Below, in pieces: positions 37,801 to 60,000 of a stretch of DNA of 60,000 nucleotides; position 1 is the first letter of the stretch, and the number at the start of each line of letters is the position of its first letter. The translations under genes were made by a program, and so were the position numbers. Source of the DNA: Chrysomallon squamiferum (Eukaryota; Mollusca; Gastropoda; Neomphalida; Peltospiridae); assembly GCA_012295275.1 (NCBI GenBank), contig CM022679.1, forward strand, positions 25,652,407-25,712,406, read 5' to 3'. Under the pieces are notes generated by a model. It made no database searches and was not told the DNA's origin. It saw only the letters and a program-made list of their open reading frames with translations.

Positions 37801-38608
37801 AGACAGCTTTTTCATAAAATTATCTCAAAATAATTTTGACTCCAAGATTAATGCATAAACCTTGTAAAAACTTAAAAAACAACATATTTTTATTTATTTA
37901 TTTTTTTTTTTTGGGGGGCATTGTCAACAATCATCTATACATGATGTGGTTATAAATACATGTTTTTTGTTTTCAATTCTTAAAATGCTTCATTTAATGT
38001 GGTAACCGAAAAAATAATGAAATGACAGCCGAGACTAATGAACAGCTAATAGTGAAAATATGTGATTTAATAATGTTATTTACATATATACACACCCGTG
38101 TTACAGAAATGATTTAGTTTTCTTTAATTATTACATCATTTTATTGTTAACAGATTAGACAGAATCCTTTTGAAGATATTTCAGACCATACCTGATTGTG
38201 AGAGTTTGATTAAAAACACAATAAAATAGCTGTCTACATACAAGAAAAACTGGTTTTTGTTTATTCAACTTTACTTATTTTCTTATTTAATATCAATATA
38301 CATTGGTGTACCAGAGACTCAGTCTTTCTAAAAAGAACACAACAAGTTTTACATATGATCTTCTGAGTCTTCTGTTTAAAAATACTTCAATGAGGCTTGT
38401 TTTTAAAAACCCCATTAAAATCAACATAAAAATAAAATAAAACTGTTTTATTGTCAGTAAACACCATCTTCTCAGCCCAAAAAACAGTCAATGTCGTAAC
38501 AATGCATTACTATTATTTTTAATTTTAATTTTTTTTTTTACATCATATTGTTAAAACCATCTTCCAAGTCCTTCACCAAAAACAAAATCCCAAAACATTT
38601 TAGTCACT
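33605..38608. other. Spacer between convergent genes, with both 3' UTRs
   Basis: AT-rich, with a poly-A tract (34845-34875) and a TA run (36657-36672). AATAAA at 33665-33670 could end the upstream gene. On the minus strand, AATAAA at 38452-38447 lies about 160 bases past the DDX46 stop and could end that gene. Apart from a weak LINE trace at 36257-36334, no gene is supportable. Confidence 0.7.
36257..36334 (-). pseudogene. Possible LINE reverse-transcriptase scrap
   Basis: Read on the minus strand from 36334, about 25 codons give RVQQGVLLSPITFN followed by Leu-rich sequence. This resembles the GVxQGxxLSPxLFN block of non-LTR reverse transcriptases. Nothing convincing extends beyond it, so if real it is a decayed fragment. 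Confidence 0.3.
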
Positions 38609-54590
<15,982 letters not shown>

Positions 54591-55677
54591 AATGCATTAA
54601 CTTGTTAAAGCAATAAGTCAGTATCTTCAGTTCTAATTAAAATTAAAATAATAATTTTTAAAAACATTCAATCCATTATGATTACAACAATAACGATAAA
54701 TCGGCGTTTGTGTTACGCCATTAAAGTGCTTTCCGGTTGTCGTGCCATATATAAGTTTTAGTAATATACACTTTAAATAACAAATTTTTGCAGAAATTAA
54801 ATTAATATATATTATTTGCCAAATTTATAATATAATGAGGTAATAATACTAATTAATGGGATGAATACGACAAACATAAATGAAATTAAACGCATGCGCA
54901 TGTGGGCAGGAACCACGTGCTCTTATAAAATAACAACAGCAATGGTTTAAAACAGCAAAGAAGACATACAGTTTTTTTAAATAGCAAAGTATAATTTTCT
55001 ATTATATAGCAATTTTACTTTTTAATTTGTATGAGTCGATATCACTTAAATGTATCAAATAATGAGGAAAACGTGTTATGATGTTGAAGCGCGAATTTCT
55101 TCTATGCTTCATTGCTTACAAGTTCAAGAAGTTACACTTTACAATACTGAATTATTATTATAGTGAATACAACTACCAGAGCTAGACAAATTTTGAAGTC
55201 GATTTAATAATATACAAATTTTAAGTTAAATATAATTGAAAATATAATAGACTTTCTTTTCTATTTTGCACCATTTTCCTAACGAAAGAGAAAAGGGTTG
55301 GACTATAGTTTAGATAGAGTATATAATATACTATCGCTACTCGCGTACTCTGCATTGCATTTGCAGTGCATGAAATTTACGATAACGATCTCGACGAACT
55401 GATGAATGATCGTTATCAATATGAATATCATTATCATGATTAAAAATCTTTATCAACATATATAAAATGATACATTAATCTGTATTTATGCATTAGCGTG
55501 CAGTATTTTAAAATAAAAACGTACACTCAAGTAACATGAATCATCTACTGTAGTGAAATGTAAAAATAAAAAGTGTAAGTCTTAATTATTATTAGCAGCA
55601 TTACCCGTAACCTAGTTTTGCCATATAATAAATAAAACAGACTTGTTTTCAGATCTGAATCTACAGATACATCTAAA
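54591..55677. promoter_or_regulatory. Shared spacer between divergent DDX46 and GAR1 starts
   Basis: 1087 bases separate the two start codons. Seen: a TTCCGG core (54731-54736, an ETS-type CCGGAA on minus) and an ATGGCG (YY1-like) on the minus strand at 54722-54717, both 125-150 bases upstream of the DDX46 start; CGCATGCGCA (54891-54900), close to the NRF1 palindrome; a CACGTG E-box (54914-54919); and TATAAAA (54924-54930, plus). Hairpins lie at 55351-55417. A TTGTTTTCAG at 55645-55654 could be the acceptor of a GAR1 5' UTR intron. Which motifs act for which gene is inference. Confidence 0.5.
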
Positions 55678-58016
55678 ATGTCATTTCGAGGTCGTGGAGG
55701 GGGTGGACGTAGTTTTCGTGGTGGAGGAGGAAGAGGTAACGTAATATTTGAATTAAGAAAATATATGTATTTTAATAAATATATATTTCTTTTGCTTTGA
55801 TATAAATTTTAGAAAGTACCCTTTTTTGGATTCCTAGATTATAGATAGAAATATTTTTAATTATTAAAGAAAAACACATTTGTTATGATAAAACATTAAT
55901 GCAATTATTAAACTTGTTGCTGTTGTTGTTTCAGGTGGTGGTAGAGGTGGGGGACGGGGTGGTTACCGGGGTGGTGGAGGTGGAAGATTTTATCAGGATC
56001 AAGGACCCCCAGAGGAGGTTGTAGGTATGTATTTCAGTGTCTTTGTTTATTTAATACTTTTTACATTTGCCTCAGAGTTTCTTTTTTTGTTCTTTTATTC
56101 AATATAAGTTTATATTAAATAAAAGAATGAAAACTAAACCTGTGGAAAAAATATTGTTATTTCTATTATCTAAATACTGAAAGTCGCATAAATAAAGTTT
56201 AGATAACCTGGAGTTTGTAAAATTGCTAGTCCATTTATCAGTATCTGTCAAATGCTAATAATTGTTCTTTGTTTTCTTGTTCTTTCAGAAATGGGTTTTT
56301 TTACCCACCCTTGTGAAGATGACTTAGTGTGCAAATCAACCAATGAAAAAATTCCTTACTTTAATGCACCGATTTTTCTTGATAACAAGCAGCAAGTTGG
56401 AAAAGTGGATGAAATATTTGGTCAGATCAAAGATGTTGTATCTTTTCTTCAAATAAGAACATTAAGTAATAATGTTAATGATAAATTACCACGAGCTTTC
56501 ATATTACTAATTTATTACCTCTTATTAAAATGACTAAAACTCTCTTTTATGTAAATTTCCTTAACTTTTGAAGTATTTTTCTGTTAAACTTTCTGGTGAC
56601 ATGAAAGCAACTTCTTTCTCCAAGGCCACAAAAGTAAGTAGTTGATTTTATTTAAAAAAAAAAATTATATAAAATAGTTATAAGCAATTTATGTATGACA
56701 TATTTATTTTGAATTACAATAATTTATTTTAAAAATGAAATGTTTAAAAAATCGGAGTCTGGAATTTTTGTGGGACTGACTTCTGATGTCATAACAAATA
56801 TTTAACTTTCATATTATTGTCAGTTTTGGTGTTTAAAAAACCCTCTGAAATAAACAACAAGACCAAAGAGGAATTAATGTAGCTGCTGAAATAAAATGTT
56901 AAGATGGCTGAGGGTAGAATCAATTTACAAAATTTTATAATTCAGTTTATTCTATAGCCAAAGCTAATTTTGAAAAACACCTTTTCAAAACAACTACGAA
57001 AAGTTAAAGTGTACTATTTTGGAAAATTCACCAATTCTAAAATACACAGGCATGAAAGTCTGTTCATTATTACTTTTTAAATTATATTTGTATTTATTAT
57101 TATTTATGTTATACATTTTATTTATTTTTTCAGTTGTTCATTGACCCTCAAAAACTACTTCCCCTGCAGAGGTTTCTACCAAGGCCACCAGGACAGAAAC
57201 GAGGCGTTTCCAAGGGAGACAGAGGACGAGGTGGAGGGGGCAGAGGATTTGGTACAGTCTACTTCAAATCAGTCTCAGCTGGTTTCTTTTCACTGAGTTT
57301 CACTCTTGTTGTTTTACATATTGCTGGGACTATATCAGTTTTTATGAAGGGGGTCGCTAGTTCCTAACATTCAGTAATTGCCAGAGAATCATTGGGTATT
57401 ATTTTATCCAATAGTTAGGCTAGAATTGGTAGAGACAGATAATGTATTTAAAAATCATCACTATAATGTATATATTTAAAAAGTGACAATATGTTACTAG
57501 AAACCTTTAATACAGTTGTCTTACTATGGCTGATCCATGGCTTATATTTCTGCTAATGTTTCCAGTGGAAGCTGTTAATTTCAACTTTTGTGTAGTTGTT
57601 TATATGTTATGGTTTTAATTTTATTACATCTCCATGCATGTTACTGGAGTATTTGGTTTCAACTTAAATGTTGATTGTTTGCATGAATCTGAACAATTTT
57701 GTATTTAATTACATTTGCCTACATGTCACTGGAAACTTCAGTTTTGTATGTGTGGATTTCTATGCAGTAGTGGCTAGTTTCTAAAACCTCCAGTAATTTC
57801 CATTTATTATAAACATCAAATCTCTCATCATGATTTACAGGTGGCCGAGGAGGTGGATTTAGAGGCGGGCGAGGAGGATTCAGGGGAGGAAGAGGAGGGG
57901 ACAGGGGTGGCAGAGGTGGAGGTTTTCGGGGCAGAGGGAGAGGAGACAACAACAGAGGTGGTGGAGGTGGATTCAGAGGAGGAGGAGGTTTTAATTCTAG
58001 AAAAAGTTTTGACTGA
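55678..58016 (+). CDS. GAR1: GAR1, H/ACA ribonucleoprotein subunit 1, six coding exons, complete
   Basis: Core protein of H/ACA snoRNPs and scaRNPs (with dyskerin, NOP10 and NHP2), which pseudouridylate rRNA and snRNA in the nucleolus and Cajal bodies and, in animals, also associate with telomerase RNA. Exons: 55678-55735, 55935-56024, 56289-56437, 56574-56633, 57134-57251, 57841-58016 (TGA). They total 651 nt, 216 residues, essentially the length of human GAR1. Order: N-terminal Gly/Arg domain (1-about 40); the conserved core with [55 protein letters not shown] and [17 protein letters not shown] (50-about 140); then a C-terminal RGG domain (about 147-208) ending SRKSFD. All introns are GT/AG. 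The start [10 protein letters not shown] is the usual GAR1 beginning. Exon 4 is only 60 nt. Confidence 0.97.
56025..57840 (+). other. GAR1 introns 2-5
   Basis: AT-rich introns of 264, 136, 500 and 589 bases separate the core exons. I looked for C/D-box or H/ACA snoRNA hosts (TGATGA with CTGA, or ACA hairpins) and saw none convincing. Confidence 0.6.
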
Positions 58017-60000
58017 AGACAAGTTTTGTTATTTTTTTTCATTTCTCGTTGAAAACAGTTTTATTTTGAGAAACTCAAAAGATGAAAAGATGTGGAGCAA
58101 TTTCGTTTATGAAAATGAAGAGTGCCTGTCACATTCATTTTTGCCTGCTAAGAAGTCGTGCGTCTCAGTGAAAATGGATTGGCTCTGTGGACTTAATGTG
58201 TAACAAGAAGCTCTCTGCTTGAAAAAGTGTTTTCAGAAATTTTATAAGAAAATTAAAAGAAATATTCTCTTGTTTGGTGAGAAAGAAGAAATTTCTATTC
58301 TTTGTATCATGCATCTTTAAAAATTTAAACTTGTTTTTTTTTTTTCTTTAATTTCATTAAATAAGTCATTTGGGGACCAGTACAAAACTCTGTGATTGTT
58401 ACCAATTTAGTTAACATTATTAGTAACATCGGGTTAAAATTTAGTTACATGGAATTATGTAAAACAAAACAGACTTTTTAGCAATTATTATTAGCTAATA
58501 AAATAGCTTAAGAACTGCTCTTACATTTCTGGGAGACCAAAGACTAAGTAAAAGTTTCTTAATATCTAAATCATGCGTAGTTTAATGTTGGATTGAAAAA
58601 AATGAAACACTTGGAACAGTTAAGAAAAATTAAATACATTTTTGATGTATTTATCAAATGAAATATTTAATAATAAAATATCAACAAGTAAGAAAAACTT
58701 ATTTCTAATTTTATATTAATGGATTTTCTTTTTTTTTCACCACTTACATAATATTGCAATTTGTATTTTTAACAGTATATTCATGGATTTTTGTTTGATA
58801 GGTATATTATTTTAACAATCTAAAAATTATTCAAAAAATTTAATGGCAGAAATTTTAATTTTTATAATTATTATTTTTACCGATCCAGTTTGTTAGAGAT
58901 AAAAAAGAAAAACGTCATGAAACATTGTTAATTATTACCATCAATAAACTATGAAAAGTTTTCAGTTGTTTGTTGTTCATTGTTGTATTTGTTTTTCATG
59001 AACATCTGTATTAGTTATTATTATTCAAATCTGTCTGTGATGTGCTGGGAAGAAAAATGTATTAAATGAACAGTAACTTAAAGGGTGATGAAAGCTATTT
59101 CATGATGTAAAATAACATTGGTTTCAGAATCAAACTAACTGTTAGTAGTCAGAAGTCTAATGTCAATTTGGGAAAAAATTTCATAAAAATACCTTGGTTG
59201 CCAGCCGTTTTTAAAATCCCTTTGCATTAAATTCATGTTAAAAATAAGCAAATAGACTAAATTAGCAGCAAAGAATTGTTTTCATATTCCATTTTGGAGA
59301 TGGCGACAGGTAAGATTATCATAATCTTTAATAAACCAGTTGGACATACATGAGATCGATCACAGAAACTATTGTACCTCAGATCATTAACTATGTGCTA
59401 CAACTCATTTTACACGACAATTTTACAACGTATGACCAATGCAAGAGGACTGCCACTTTACCAAGTCGTCAGCTTTTCTGCATCAGTATTGTCCCAGTGA
59501 TCTTGCTTAAAAAACCCACAATATAATAATAATAATAAAGAAAATAATTCCAAAATAATTTATAATGAGACAAATTCAAGAAATATCGCTAACATGACAG
59601 CTGAATTTTCCATATTGACATCTGTGATATTGATATCAGCATGGCTGCAGAAATCTTTACTACATTTTAGTAATATACGTTTTAAATTAATCACACTGAT
59701 ATTTTTTTATGACGAATGACATCTTTATATTTAACATTTGTCTTTTCAATTAGGTCTGTTAATTTTCATTTTGAAATAGGATGCTATTTAAGCCCATTTT
59801 TTTTAAAATCCAGTAACCGATCCGGCTGAACCCCGTTTAAAATGTAACATCCTCCATCTCTCTGTTTTCAAAACTTAGTGCTGCTTGAAAAACGTTTTTG
59901 CTTAATAATATCTTTGTTATTTGTCGCTTACTAAGTCTTCCCAAGGTCGTTCTTGTTGACTGTTAGGTCCCTCATAACAACGATGTTTTAGCCATGAAAT
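58017..60000. other. GAR1 3' UTR and downstream spacer
   Basis: Candidate AATAAA signals occur at 58497-58502 and further on near 58674 and 58943. Beyond that the sequence is AT-rich with no supported gene. A short ATGGCGACAG followed by GTAAGA at 59300-59315 could be a first coding exon but is unsupported. Confidence 0.5.

Noticed and set aside
55395-55417. C/D-box snoRNA suggested by TGATGAATGA upstream of GAR1
   Set aside because: No matching D box with terminal stem at a sensible distance; the perfect inverted repeat explains the sequence better.
57841-58203. 120-residue acidic frame over the last GAR1 exon
   Set aside because: Glycine-rich GGN codons leave the shifted frame open as Glu/Val/Ala. 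The GAR1 frame fits the family and joins the previous exon in phase.

Overview
This is a window of nuclear DNA from a metazoan, most likely an invertebrate. Every protein-coding gene is split by introns with GT/AG borders. The introns and spacers are very AT-rich and packed with di-, tri- and tetranucleotide microsatellites and decaying minisatellites. Both recognisable proteins (DDX46/PRP5 and GAR1) resemble animal orthologues closely along their whole length. A lophotrochozoan such as a mollusc would fit the base composition and repeats, but that is a guess; nothing here fixes the phylum.

Layout: (1) About 2927-33604, plus strand: the 3' part of a large gene. Eleven exons with a fully consistent phase chain encode at least 1406 residues of a protein I do not recognise. 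It has three copies of a short Trp-containing helical motif, a long Glu/Arg/Lys helix, further coiled coils, and a long Ser/Pro/Lys-rich tail. Its 5' exons lie outside the window. (2) 33605-38608: AT-rich spacer between convergent genes, with one weak trace of a LINE-type reverse transcriptase. (3) 38609-54590, minus strand: a complete 21-coding-exon DDX46/PRP5 DEAD-box RNA helicase gene (1005 aa). (4) 54591-55677: a 1.1-kb spacer between divergent start codons. (5) 55678-58016, plus strand: a complete six-coding-exon GAR1 gene (216 aa), the H/ACA snoRNP protein. (6) 58017-60000: GAR1 3' UTR and spacer, with at most one speculative first exon of a further gene.

How the genes relate: DDX46 acts in U2 snRNP remodelling and branch-site recognition. 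GAR1 is part of the H/ACA RNPs that pseudouridylate rRNA and, as scaRNPs, U2 and other snRNAs. They are divergently transcribed across about 1.1 kb and could share a promoter region. The large first gene has no evident functional link to them.

I see no CRISPR array, operon, prophage or novel defence-type system. The items most worth a second look are: repeats that appear to have copied splice sites (acceptor copies in front of DDX46 exon 8, donor-like copies behind exon 8 of the first gene); a stop codon embedded in a consensus splice donor at the end of that gene's largest exon, with a phase-compatible 3' exon 4.3 kb away; the repeated Trp motif; a 72-bp satellite that looks derived from a pogo/Tigger-type transposon end; and a 117-bp hairpin element. 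All exon coordinates were read by eye from splice consensus, reading phase and protein similarity, without alignment software or transcripts.
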